A stretch of DNA of 51,215 bases from Curtobacterium sp. HSID17257 (GTDB taxonomy: Bacteria > Actinomycetota > Actinomycetes > Actinomycetales > Microbacteriaceae). The position numbers and the translations under genes were made by a program. Below, in pieces: positions 33,056-41,440 of the stretch. Below the pieces are notes generated by a model. That model saw only the letters and a list, made by a program, of their open reading frames with translations. It searched no databases and was not told the origin of the DNA. The stretch's first letter is position 1. Each line of letters opens with the position of its first letter. Location: contig NZ_RBLU01000012.1 of NCBI RefSeq assembly GCF_003989515.1, forward strand, positions 1 to 51,215, written 5' to 3'.

Positions 33056-36000
33056 TTGCTGCACAAGTTCAGGGTCTGGGCCGTCGCGAGCGCACGGAAG
33101 TCGCTCCCGATGAACTCGAGGAGCCGGGGCCTCGCGATCGCGGGGTTCCACTCCTACAAGGGCGCCCGGGTCTGGCTCGCCGACACCAAGCAGCTCTTCG
33201 CCAAGGTGCCGCAGCGCGCCGCCGGCTTCGAGTCGTACCACGACTTCCTCGCGCAGCAGCGGCGCATCCCGCACGCGCCGCTGGACCGCGTCTCCCAGAC
33301 CCGCTTCGCGGTGGTCGTCGAGTCGACGGACCCGCAGGCCGACCAGGTGACGCTCGACAGCGTCCGTGCCCAGCGCGGCGACGGCGAGGTCGAGGCGGTC
33401 GTCGTGCCGCGCGGCACGACCTTCGCGGCGATCACCGAGCAGGTCGACGCCGACTTCTTCCTGTTCCTCCGCGGCGGCAGCGTCCTCCGGTCGAACGCCT
33501 TCACCGACATCGCGCGCCTGCACCGCATCGACCCGGCGCTCGGGCTGATCGTCCTCGACTCCGACCGGATCGGCCGTCGGGGGCGTCGGACCTCGCCGCG
33601 CTTCCGTCCGATGTGGTCGCCGGAGATGCTCCTCGGGGCCAACTACATCGGTCGGGCCTTCGCTGCGAGCCGTGCCGTCGTGTCCCGGGTGCCCGAGGCC
33701 GACCTGTCCGACCGCGGTGTCTGGCGCTTCCTGCTCAGCGCCCGCCTCGAGGAACGGACCGTGGGCAACGTCTCCCGGGTCCTGCTCTCGGAGCGCGTCG
33801 ACGAGACCGCCTGGCGGGCGACCCCCGCCGACGCGGCGATGGTGCGCGAGGTGCTCGAGGCCCAGGGTCACACGGTGACGACGCGTCCCCAGGACGGCGT
33901 CGTGCGGGTGTCCTTCGAGCCCGAGGCCTGGCCCAAGGTGTCGATCGTCATCCCGACCCGGCACAACCGGTCGAACCTCGACCGCCTGCTCCCGAGCCTC
34001 GCCCGCACGGACTACCCCGAGTTCGACGTCACGATCGTCGACAACGGCGGCGAGGACGAGGAGCGCGCCGCCTGGTACGCCTCGGGCGAGCACGGCATCG
34101 TGCCGAAGGTCATCTGGTGGACCGAGACCCCGTTCAACTACTCGCGCGTGAACAACGTCGGCGTCCGGTCGACCGACGGCGACGTGGTCCTGATGCTCAA
34201 CGACGACACCGAGATCGTCGACCCGACATGGCTGCGCGACATGGTCGGCATGCTCGAGCGGGACGGCGTCGCGACGGTGGGCATGCAGCACCGTCAGGGC
34301 GACGGCCTGATCCAGCACGGTGGCGTCATGGTGGGCCCGAACGGCTTCGCGGACAACCTGTTCACCGGGATGCAGCCCGGTTCCGAGACCCTGCTCGGCT
34401 CGACCCGCTGGTACCGCGACTCCCTCGCGGTGACCGGGGCGTGCGTCGCGATCAGCAGGAAGCACTTCGAGGAGGTGGGCGGCCTCGACGAGCGGTTCAT
34501 CCTGACCGGGAGCGACGTCGTGCTCGGCCTCGACCAGGTGATCGCCGGCCGTCGCAACGTCGTCATCCCCTTCGACATGGTGCGCCACTACGAGTCGATC
34601 ACCCGCGGGACCTCGGTCCCGATGGAGGACTTCTACGCCAGCTACTGGCGGTACCACCCGTGGCTGCAGAACGGCGACCCCTACTCGTCGCCGAACGTGT
34701 CCCGGCTCTCCGCCGTCCCGCGCTTCGCGAGCACGCGCGACCCGAAGCCGGTCCAGCTCGCGTTCGCCGTGCTCGGACGCGCCTACACGAAGGTCGCGCA
34801 GAGCTCCTCGATCTCCGACGAGGCCAAGTCGCTCCTCGGCGTGGCCTCCATCACCCACGAGACCGTCGAGCGGGTGCACGCGGTGCACGCCGCGACGACC
34901 GGCCCCCGGCCGGTCCGGACCATCAACTGGTTTATCCCGGACGTCGACATGCCGTTCTTCGGCGGTCTCAACACGGCCTTCCGCCTCGCGGACAAGCTGA
35001 CCCGTGAGCACGGCGTCCACCACCGGTTCATCGCCTACGCCCAGCCGAACGAGGCCTACATCAAGTCGGCGATCGCCGCGGCGTTCCCGTCGCTGGCCGA
35101 GTCGGAGGTCATGTTCTACGACGGCTCCGACGAGCAGATCGCGGCCGTCCCGAAGGCCGACGCCGCCATCGCCACGCTCTGGCTCACCGCGATGCACGTC
35201 GCGCGTTCGGACAGCGCGCCGCGCAAGTTCTACCTGATGCAGGACTACGAGCCTGCCTTCTACCCGGCGTCGAGCATGTTCGCGATGGCCGAGGAGAGCT
35301 ACCGTCTCGGGCTGTACGGCATCTGCAACACCGAGAGCATGCACCGCATCTACTCGGGGGAGTACGGCGGCAAGTCCATCCCCTTCACGCCCGCCGTCGA
35401 CCGGTCCATCTACCACCCGGACGGTCGCCGCGAGAAGGGCGAGGACGAGCCGGTCACGATCTTCGCGTACGCCCGCGACCACTTCCGGAACTGCTGGGAG
35501 CTCGTCTTCCAGGCCCTGACCGAGATCAAGCGTCGCCACGGCGACGGGGTCCGGATCCTCGCCGCCGGCGCCCGGTACCTGCCGCAGAGCGCCGACTTCA
35601 TCGACATGGGCCTGCTCGACTACCGTGCGACCGGGCGCATGTACCGCGAGACGGACATCGGTCTGACGATGCAGATCTCGCGGCACCCGTCCTACCTGCC
35701 GCTCGAGCTCATGGCCAGCGGTGTCCCGATGGTGGCGCCGGACAGCGAGTGGTTCACGTGGCTGTTCCGCGACGACGAGAACTCGCAGCTCACCATGCGA
35801 TCGCTCGACGACATGGTCGAGAACCTCGACTCGCTGATCCGCGACGCGCAGCTGCGGCGGAAGCTGTCCGCCGGTGCGCTCGCGACCATCGACGCGAACC
35901 ACAGCTCGTGGGACCACGCGCTCGAGCACATCTACCCGTTCCTCGTCGACCCGGAGGGGGTGCTCGCCGGGCAGCAGCCGGTCGTGGCACCGGCCGGCAC

Positions 36001-36082
36001 GCTCGCGGCCGCCGAGGCGGCCGTTGCGGCGACCACGGTCGAGCCGGAGACCGCGGACGAGGCGGCCGACACCGCGCACTGA
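33056..36082 (+). CDS. 1,008-residue multidomain glycosyltransferase (GT2-like, GT2, WsaF-like GT4)
   Basis: It starts at a rare TTG supported by AGGGAGA five bases upstream. Domain order: a GT2-like region without clear acidic motif (residues ~83-280, starting RFAVVVESTDPQADQV), a full GT2 (residues ~295-540, SIVIPTRHNRSNLDRLL, LMLNDDTEIVD at ~379), then a GT-B module resembling WsaF rhamnosyltransferase (N-part from ~621, INWFIPDVDMPFFGGLNTA; C-part from ~798, TIFAYARDHFRNCWE, and YLPLELMASGVPMV near 875). The Ala/Val/Glu-rich tail (from ~970) is low complexity. Such multi-active-site enzymes synthesise rhamnose-containing repeats, each module adding one residue. No membrane helix is seen. 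Follows the RgpF-WbsX gene by 47 bp with its own promoter candidate. Confidence 0.87.
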   Translation: MLHKFRVWAVASARKSLPMNSRSRGLAIAGFHSYKGARVWLADTKQLFAKVPQRAAGFESYHDFLAQQRRIPHAPLDRVSQTRFAVVVESTDPQADQVTLDSVRAQRGDGEVEAVVVPRGTTFAAITEQVDADFFLFLRGGSVLRSNAFTDIARLHRIDPALGLIVLDSDRIGRRGRRTSPRFRPMWSPEMLLGANYIGRAFAASRAVVSRVPEADLSDRGVWRFLLSARLEERTVGNVSRVLLSERVDETAWRATPADAAMVREVLEAQGHTVTTRPQDGVVRVSFEPEAWPKVSIVIPTRHNRSNLDRLLPSLARTDYPEFDVTIVDNGGEDEERAAWYASGEHGIVPKVIWWTETPFNYSRVNNVGVRSTDGDVVLMLNDDTEIVDPTWLRDMVGMLERDGVATVGMQHRQGDGLIQHGGVMVGPNGFADNLFTGMQPGSETLLGSTRWYRDSLAVTGACVAISRKHFEEVGGLDERFILTGSDVVLGLDQVIAGRRNVVIPFDMVRHYESITRGTSVPMEDFYASYWRYHPWLQNGDPYSSPNVSRLSAVPRFASTRDPKPVQLAFAVLGRAYTKVAQSSSISDEAKSLLGVASITHETVERVHAVHAATTGPRPVRTINWFIPDVDMPFFGGLNTAFRLADKLTREHGVHHRFIAYAQPNEAYIKSAIAAAFPSLAESEVMFYDGSDEQIAAVPKADAAIATLWLTAMHVARSDSAPRKFYLMQDYEPAFYPASSMFAMAEESYRLGLYGICNTESMHRIYSGEYGGKSIPFTPAVDRSIYHPDGRREKGEDEPVTIFAYARDHFRNCWELVFQALTEIKRRHGDGVRILAAGARYLPQSADFIDMGLLDYRATGRMYRETDIGLTMQISRHPSYLPLELMASGVPMVAPDSEWFTWLFRDDENSQLTMRSLDDMVENLDSLIRDAQLRRKLSAGALATIDANHSSWDHALEHIYPFLVDPEGVLAGQQPVVAPAGTLAAAEAAVAATTVEPETADEAADTAH

Positions 36083-36095
36083 GGGCAGGCGCCAG

Positions 36096-36149
36096 CGCAC
36101 GCAGCGGGGCGGACGGGAGGCGCGCCTCCCGTCCGCCCCGCTGCGTGCG
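36096..36149. terminator. 54-bp perfect palindrome, probable terminator
   Basis: Left arm 36096-36122 and right arm 36123-36149 are exact reverse complements with no spacer, 13 bp after the stop codon. Folding gives a stem of about 25 bp after the loop opens. It is by far the longest hairpin in the window. Confidence 0.7.
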
Positions 36150-36223
36150 TCGAGCGCCGATCCGACACGCGCACCCCTCGTTCGGGGTGACAGTCGGGGC
36201 TGATGTGAACTCCTGTGATCGCA

Positions 36224-36229
36224 TAGCAT
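36224..36229 (+). promoter_or_regulatory. Candidate -10 element (TAGCAT) for the repeat-rich secreted protein
   Basis: TAGCAT predicts a transcription start near 36236-36240. From there an ATG at 36240 could be read leaderlessly, or a 75-nt leader could precede the better-placed ATG at 36315. Confidence 0.5.
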
Positions 36230-36314
36230 CTGACTGTCCATGTCTGCTGATTCCCGACAGCAGGTGATCAGGCGCCGTGTCGACGCGCGGCGGACGCCCG
36301 AAGGGGAAGCACCC

Positions 36315-39053
36315 ATGGCAGCGCTGCTGCGATCCATCTGGTTCCGGAGTGCCATCGCGCTCGCGCTCGTCGCGACCGTGGTCGGCGGCCTCGTGGCCGT
36401 CCAGTCGAACTCGGCCGGCGCGGCGACGTTCCAAGCCGGCAACATCATCTCCGACGCGAACTTCTACAACGCCAACGCGATGTCCGAGGCGGAGATCCAG
36501 GCGTTCCTCAACGCGAACGAGCCGTCCTGTGGCAACGGGAACTGCCTGCGGCTGAAGCGGACGAACACCACGTCGCGGGGTGCCGACGCGATGTGTGCCG
36601 CGTACCAGGGTGCGGCGAACGAGCTGACCTCCACCATCATCTACAAGGTGCAGCGGTCGTGCAGCATCAGCGCGAAGGCGCTGCTCGTGATCCTGCAGAA
36701 GGAGCAGTCGCTCGTCACGATGTCCGCGCCGTCCGACGCGCGCCTGGACCGGGCGATGGGCTACGCCTGCCCCGACAACACCGCGAAGCCCGGCTGGTGC
36801 GACCCCGCGTACGCCGGCCTGTACAACCAGATCTACCTCGCCGCGTGGCAGCTCAAGCGCTACGGCAACCCGCCGGGCACGAGCAACTACTTCACGTGGT
36901 ACCCGATCGGCGTGCCCTCGGCCGTGCGGTTCAACCCGAACGCCGCGTGCGGTTCCAGCCAGGTGACGGTCCAGAACAAGGCGACCGCGGCGCTGTACTA
37001 CTACACGCCGTACCAGCCGAACGCGAACGTCCTCGCCGGCCGGAGTGACAGTGCCTGCGGTGCGTACGGCAACCTGAACTTCTTCAACTACTACCAGAAC
37101 TGGTTCGGGTCGCCGACCGGCGCGTCGCAGCCGTTCGGCAACGTCGAGGGGATCACGACCGGCGTCGGTTCCGTGAGCGTCTCCGGTTGGGCGATCGACC
37201 CGGACGCCGCGAAGACGCCGATCCAGGTGCACGTCTACATCGACGGTGTCGGCGCGGGCGCGCTCACCGCGAACCAGCGGCGCACGGACGTCGGCGCGGC
37301 CTACCCGAGCAACGGACCGGACCACGGCTTCGGCGGCACGTTCGGCATCGCGGGTGGTCAGCACCAGGTGTGCCTGTTCTTCATCGACGCGCAGGGCGGC
37401 CCGAACACGTCCGCCGGCTGCCAGACGGTCCAGGTCCCGACCGGGAACCCGTTCGGCGCCCTCGACTCCGTGACGACCTCCGGCAACACCGTGACGCTGC
37501 GCGGGTGGGCCATCGACCCGGACACGACCGCGTCGATCCCCGTCGACGTCTACGCGAACGCCCAGGGCCAGCACGCCACGGCCGACCAGTCCCGGCCGGA
37601 CGTCGCGAAGGTCTACCCGGCCTACGGTGCGGCACACGGCTTCCAGACGACGATGACCCTGTCGCCCGGCACCTGGAACGTCTGTGCCTACGGCATCAAC
37701 CAGGGCGGCGGCACCGCGAACACCGGGCTCGGCTGCCGGTCGGTGACGATCGTGGCCGCGAGCGGCAACTCGCCGACCGGTGTGTTCGACTCGGCGACGC
37801 CGACCGCCGGTGGCATCACCGTCCGGGGTTGGGCGTTCGACGCCGACACCTCGGGTCCGTTGACGGTCAAGCTGAGCGTGGGGTCGACCTCGTCGACGCT
37901 GCCGACGAACCAGGCGCGAGCCGACGTGCAGAAGGTCTACCCGAAGGCCGGCGCGACCAGTGGGTTCGGCGGCACGGTGACGGCTCCTGCCGGCGTGCAG
38001 ACGATCTGCGCCACGGCCGTGAACGTCGGCTCGGGCAAGGACACGGACCTCGGGTGCAAGACGGTCACCGTCCTGCAGCCGGTCGTGGACTCGGGTGCCG
38101 TCCCGCGCGGCAACGTCGACGCCGTCACCGCCGCGCCGGGTGGCATCACGGTGCGCGGCTGGGCGTTCGACAGCGACACCCCGAAGTCGCCGCTCACGGT
38201 CACCGCGACCGTCGGAGGCACGGTCACGAAGCTGACCGCGGACACGGTCCGCACCGACGTCGGGAACGCCTACCCGGCCGCCGGCGCAGCGCACGGGTTC
38301 GAGGCGACGGTCCCGGCTCGCACCGGTCCGACGCAGATCTGCCTGTCCGCGGTGAACACGGGCACCGGTGGCAACACGTCGCTCGGGTGCTGGACGGTCA
38401 CGGTCACGGACGCCGGCAGCAAGCCGATCGGCTGGTACGACGCGGCGACCGCGGTCCCGGGCGGCGTGCGCGTCGTCGGGTGGGCGTTCGACCCCGACAC
38501 GGCGAAGCCGATCGCGGTCCGCGCGAGCGTCGCCGGGGTCACCACCGTGCTCACCGCCTCCGGTGCCCGAGCCGACGTGCCCAAGGCCTACCCTGCGGCG
38601 ACCGGGACGACCGGGTTCGACGCGACGGTGCCCACCGGCACCGGCGCGCAGACGGTCTGCTTGACGGCCGTCAACGACGGCAAGGGCGGGGACACCGACC
38701 TCGGCTGCCGGCAGGTCACCGTCGCCGGTGACCCGGGTACGAAGCCCCGTGGCTCCGTCGACTCGGTGACCGGTGTCGCGGGCGGCATCGCGATCCGCGG
38801 GTGGGGCTTCGACCAGGACACCCCGGGGACCGCGATCACCGTCAAGGCGCAGGTCGGTTCGACCGTCACGCCGCTGACGGCGAACGTCACGCGCAGCGAC
38901 GTGGGCGCCGCCTACCCGGCCCTCGGTCCGGCGCACGGCTTCGATACGACCGTCCCGGCCGTATCCGGGCGACAGCAGGTCTGCTTCACCGCGGTGAACA
39001 CCGGAACCGGCGGGGACAGCTCGCTCGGGTGCTTCACCGTGACGGTGCCCTGA
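36315..39053 (+). CDS. Secreted protein with novel-looking N-terminal domain and six disulfide-type repeats
   Basis: A 912-residue protein from ATG 36315, which has GAAGGGGAAG upstream and opens a signal peptide (hydrophobic to near residue 30, end SNSAGAA). In-frame ATG 36240 would add 25 residues. Residues ~35-260 form a Cys-rich domain (eight Cys) with ISAKALLVILQKEQSLVT, reminiscent of lysozyme-fold transglycosylases, and FFNYYQNWFGSP at its end. Six repeats of 101-110 residues begin at residues 273, 379, 487, 597, 704 and 811. Each has RGWAFDxDT, an AYPAxGxxHGF block and two Cys near the end (VCxxAVN ... LGCxTVTV). No LPXTG motif or terminal helix is seen. Likely a wall-associated adhesin or muralytic protein. 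Confidence 0.8.
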   Translation: MAALLRSIWFRSAIALALVATVVGGLVAVQSNSAGAATFQAGNIISDANFYNANAMSEAEIQAFLNANEPSCGNGNCLRLKRTNTTSRGADAMCAAYQGAANELTSTIIYKVQRSCSISAKALLVILQKEQSLVTMSAPSDARLDRAMGYACPDNTAKPGWCDPAYAGLYNQIYLAAWQLKRYGNPPGTSNYFTWYPIGVPSAVRFNPNAACGSSQVTVQNKATAALYYYTPYQPNANVLAGRSDSACGAYGNLNFFNYYQNWFGSPTGASQPFGNVEGITTGVGSVSVSGWAIDPDAAKTPIQVHVYIDGVGAGALTANQRRTDVGAAYPSNGPDHGFGGTFGIAGGQHQVCLFFIDAQGGPNTSAGCQTVQVPTGNPFGALDSVTTSGNTVTLRGWAIDPDTTASIPVDVYANAQGQHATADQSRPDVAKVYPAYGAAHGFQTTMTLSPGTWNVCAYGINQGGGTANTGLGCRSVTIVAASGNSPTGVFDSATPTAGGITVRGWAFDADTSGPLTVKLSVGSTSSTLPTNQARADVQKVYPKAGATSGFGGTVTAPAGVQTICATAVNVGSGKDTDLGCKTVTVLQPVVDSGAVPRGNVDAVTAAPGGITVRGWAFDSDTPKSPLTVTATVGGTVTKLTADTVRTDVGNAYPAAGAAHGFEATVPARTGPTQICLSAVNTGTGGNTSLGCWTVTVTDAGSKPIGWYDAATAVPGGVRVVGWAFDPDTAKPIAVRASVAGVTTVLTASGARADVPKAYPAATGTTGFDATVPTGTGAQTVCLTAVNDGKGGDTDLGCRQVTVAGDPGTKPRGSVDSVTGVAGGIAIRGWGFDQDTPGTAITVKAQVGSTVTPLTANVTRSDVGAAYPALGPAHGFDTTVPAVSGRQQVCFTAVNTGTGGDSSLGCFTVTVP

Positions 39054-39075
39054 CCGGGCGTCTCCCGACCGCTCA

Positions 39076-39113
39076 CGGACGGCCCCGACTCCTCTGCGAG
39101 TCGGGGCCGTCCG
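39076..39113 (+). terminator. Terminator after the repeat-rich secreted protein
   Basis: A perfect 16-bp stem (39076-39091 with 39098-39113) and a 6-nt loop, 23 bp past the stop. Confidence 0.8.
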
Positions 39114-39509
39114 CGTGTCCGGGCGTCGTCCGTGTGCTCGAGCGTCGTGGGCGTGCCCGAGCGTCATCGGCGGCCGGGTGCGCTCGTCGTCCGGGAAGCC
39201 GGGGGACCCGCCGAGGTGCGGAGCCGGCTCGACGGGTCCCGCCCTGCCGGAGCGACGGTTCCGTGATCGAGCTTCCCTGACCGGAGCGCGGGGCGGGGCC
39301 TGCGGAGAGAGCGGAACGACAGGGCGGTGGTGGGAGCGCTGGGCGCGTCCTGCCGGAGCGCCTCGGCGCGCCCGGTGATCACCCGTGGGGCCGACGCTCC
39401 GCGACGCGTGGCCCGAACCGCGCTACCGAGCGCGCGTCATCCCGTACCGCACCCGGGGCCGCGGCCGGGGCCGGGGCCGAAACCGGCGTCGGCGTCGGTG
39501 GCTGCGTCG
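39114..39509. other. Gene-free stretch of about 395 bp
   Basis: No frame here has convincing codon bias, a start with ribosome-binding site, or any recognisable motif. It holds imperfect duplications (for example the two near-copies of a CGAGCGTC-containing 19-mer around 39138-39175, and TGCCGGAGCG at 39245 and 39352) and a GGGGCC-rich low-complexity run near 39455-39485. It may be a decayed gene or a 3' region of the DUF2142 gene. Confidence 0.5.
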
Positions 39510-41261
39510 TCAGCGGACGTCGGGTGCCGGCACGTCGGCCGGCGCGACCGTGCGGGTGGGCGCGGTGTCCGCGGTCGCGTCGTCGGAGAACGCCTCGTCG
39601 GAGAACGCCTCGTCGGCGTCTGCCGGCTCACGCGGCGGACGGCCGTCGTCGAGCCCGGCGAGTTCGGACGCGTCGACCGTGACCGGCCCGGCGGGCGCGA
39701 CGGCGACGCGCATCACGAGCAACCCGCCGACGACCACCGCGAGGGTGAGCACGCCCACCCAGACGGGCCAGCCGAGCGGCGGCTGCCACTGCGGCTCGGT
39801 GACCATGGTGCGCCACCCGAGGTGCGCGCCCACGACGTACCGCTTCAGTGCCCAGATCGAGCTGTGCACGTGCAGCACGGCGAGGGTCGCGAGCATCAGC
39901 CCGAACATCCACCGAACCCGGGAGTTCGCGAACGCGTGCGGGAAGGCGTGGTCGAGCGCGACACCGGCGGCGATCACCATGCAGGCGAGGATCGCGAGGA
40001 CGTAGCGGGCCTGCCAGATGTAGCCGTACTCGGTGACGGCGATGCCCTGGACCACCGGCGGGACGAGGACCATCGCCGCGGCGAGGACGATGACGCCGAA
40101 GCGTCGACGGCCGTGGCCGAAGACGAGCGCGCCGATCGTCAGGGCGAGGATCAGACCACCCCACAGCGAGACCGTCGACGGCGGGAGTGCGGTGTCGATC
40201 CAGCCGAAGAGTCCGATGTAGCCGTCCGAGTTCTGGAACGTCAGCGCGAACATGTGCACGAAGCCGCGCAGGTGGCTCGTTCCCGTTCCGGCGTAGGGGA
40301 CCCCTTCGCCGAGGCTGTTGCTCCCGAGTGTCCAGGCCAACCCGGCGACCGCGGCGACGGCGAGCATGGCAGCGGCGACCCAGACCGTGCGCGAACGCAC
40401 CAGACGGCCGAGCAGGCGCAGGTCGAACAGGGTGGCGACCGCGACGATGAGCAACCAGAGCAGGGCGATGCTCCGGGTGTTGGCGAGCAGCGCGCCGGAG
40501 ACCGCGACCGCAGCCGCGTGCGCGGGGGCGACCCTGGCGGCACGGCGTTCGGCGATGAGCGTCAGCCAGCAGAAGAGCATGACGGTCGCGGAGATCTCGA
40601 GCGCACTCGGGTTCACGGAGCCGAGGATGAAGAGGACCATCGGGGTCACGGCGACCGCGAAGGCACCCAACGCCCACCCGCGAGCGCGGAGGCCGGCGAG
40701 TGCCACGACCGCCAGCGCCAGGAGCGCGGAGCACCAGAGCAGGCTCACACCCCGCATCGCGTACAGCGCGCTCTTGCCGTCGAGGACCAGTGACGGCAGG
40801 CCGACGACCGCGTAGTAGACGGGGTTGTAGGACCCGGCGCTCGTCGTGGCGGTCTGCTCGGCGTCGGACTCGGTCACCGGCTCCTGGCAGTTGGCGGCGA
40901 TGCCCGGGTTGAAGGCGAAGCACGCGAGCTTCGACGTCTGTGCGGCCCAGGCCGGTACCTCGACGTCACTGGCTCCTCGCTGCACGGAGGACTCGTCGCC
41001 GATGAACTCACCGCGGACGACGGCGGCTGCGTGGATGGTGTGCGCGGGTTCGTCCGGTGCGGACTCGAGCGGGCTGGTCATCGCCCAGCTGCCCGCCATG
41101 GCCGCGATGACGAGGAACGCCATCAGGAACACCTGCCAGGCGGGGCGTCGTGCACCGGTCGTCCTGGTCCGTCCGGTCGTTCCGAGCCTCGTTCCGGTCA
41201 TCGGTGTCCCGCGTCTCCTCACCCGACGCCCCTGCGCCGTCGCTCGCCGGTCGCGAGCCAT
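39510..41261 (-). CDS. DUF2142 family membrane protein (GT-C-like), third copy
   Basis: About 583 residues from ATG 41261, which lies 5 bp behind TAGAGT (leaderless). ATG 41201 (563 residues) is an alternative, with a GAGGAG that is rather far away. About 11-12 hydrophobic segments follow a basic N-terminus. The first-loop motif is APDEPAH, intact as in the copy at 20045. Other family features are SYNPVYYAVVGLPSL and TEYGYIWQARYVLAI near the end. A soluble Asp/Glu/Ala-rich C-terminal tail of about 60 residues includes an in-frame 15-bp tandem duplication (39581-39610) giving DEAFSDEAFSD. Predicted extracytoplasmic glycosyl transfer from a polyprenyl donor is inference from topology. Confidence 0.78.
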   Translation of the reverse strand: MARDRRATAQGRRVRRRGTPMTGTRLGTTGRTRTTGARRPAWQVFLMAFLVIAAMAGSWAMTSPLESAPDEPAHTIHAAAVVRGEFIGDESSVQRGASDVEVPAWAAQTSKLACFAFNPGIAANCQEPVTESDAEQTATTSAGSYNPVYYAVVGLPSLVLDGKSALYAMRGVSLLWCSALLALAVVALAGLRARGWALGAFAVAVTPMVLFILGSVNPSALEISATVMLFCWLTLIAERRAARVAPAHAAAVAVSGALLANTRSIALLWLLIVAVATLFDLRLLGRLVRSRTVWVAAAMLAVAAVAGLAWTLGSNSLGEGVPYAGTGTSHLRGFVHMFALTFQNSDGYIGLFGWIDTALPPSTVSLWGGLILALTIGALVFGHGRRRFGVIVLAAAMVLVPPVVQGIAVTEYGYIWQARYVLAILACMVIAAGVALDHAFPHAFANSRVRWMFGLMLATLAVLHVHSSIWALKRYVVGAHLGWRTMVTEPQWQPPLGWPVWVGVLTLAVVVGGLLVMRVAVAPAGPVTVDASELAGLDDGRPPREPADADEAFSDEAFSDDATADTAPTRTVAPADVPAPDVR

Positions 41262-41266
41262 CCGGC

Positions 41267-41272
41267 ACTCTA
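41267..41272 (-). promoter_or_regulatory. -10 element (TAGAGT) for the DUF2142 gene, leaderless
   Basis: On the minus strand TAGAGT ends 5 bp before the ATG at 41261. This spacing supports the longer start over ATG 41201. Confidence 0.5.
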
Positions 41273-41398
41273 GCAGCGCTCGGGTCCGGTACCCCGCCGC
41301 AGGGAGCAGGGCCCGCCGGGCATGGATCGGGGCCTCGGACACGGACCTGTTCCGCGGCGCACCGGGCGTCCGAGTGTGTGCCCGGCGACGGGGTCGGC

Positions 41399-41404
41399 TA
41401 CGAT
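41399..41404 (+). promoter_or_regulatory. Candidate -10 element (TACGAT) for the polyprenol-sugar synthase-flippase pair
   Basis: TACGAT predicts a leader of about 30 nt before GTG 41441, with AAGGAG at 41424-41429 as ribosome-binding site. Confidence 0.5.
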
Positions 41405-41440
41405 CGCTCGGCGACGATCGATGAAGGAGCGGATCCGACA

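Noticed and set aside
32336-36448. Very long minus-strand open frame (about 1,370 codons) opposite the RgpF-WbsX and large GT genes
   Set aside because: It mirrors the G/C third-position bias of the plus-strand genes, is rich in Arg/Asp/His/Val in low-complexity patterns and has no recognisable domain.
37131-39053. CRISPR-like or noncoding direct repeats
   Set aside because: The roughly 320-bp periodicity is in frame and encodes six related protein repeats.
36315-39053. LPXTG sorting signal in the secreted repeat protein
   Set aside because: The C-terminus ends directly after the last repeat (LGCFTVTVP) with no LPXTG motif, hydrophobic helix or basic tail.
35790-39167. Minus-strand open frame of about 1,125 codons opposite the six-repeat secreted protein
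   Set aside because: Apparent repeats only reflect the repeats of the real gene on the other strand; no signal, motif or start site supports it.
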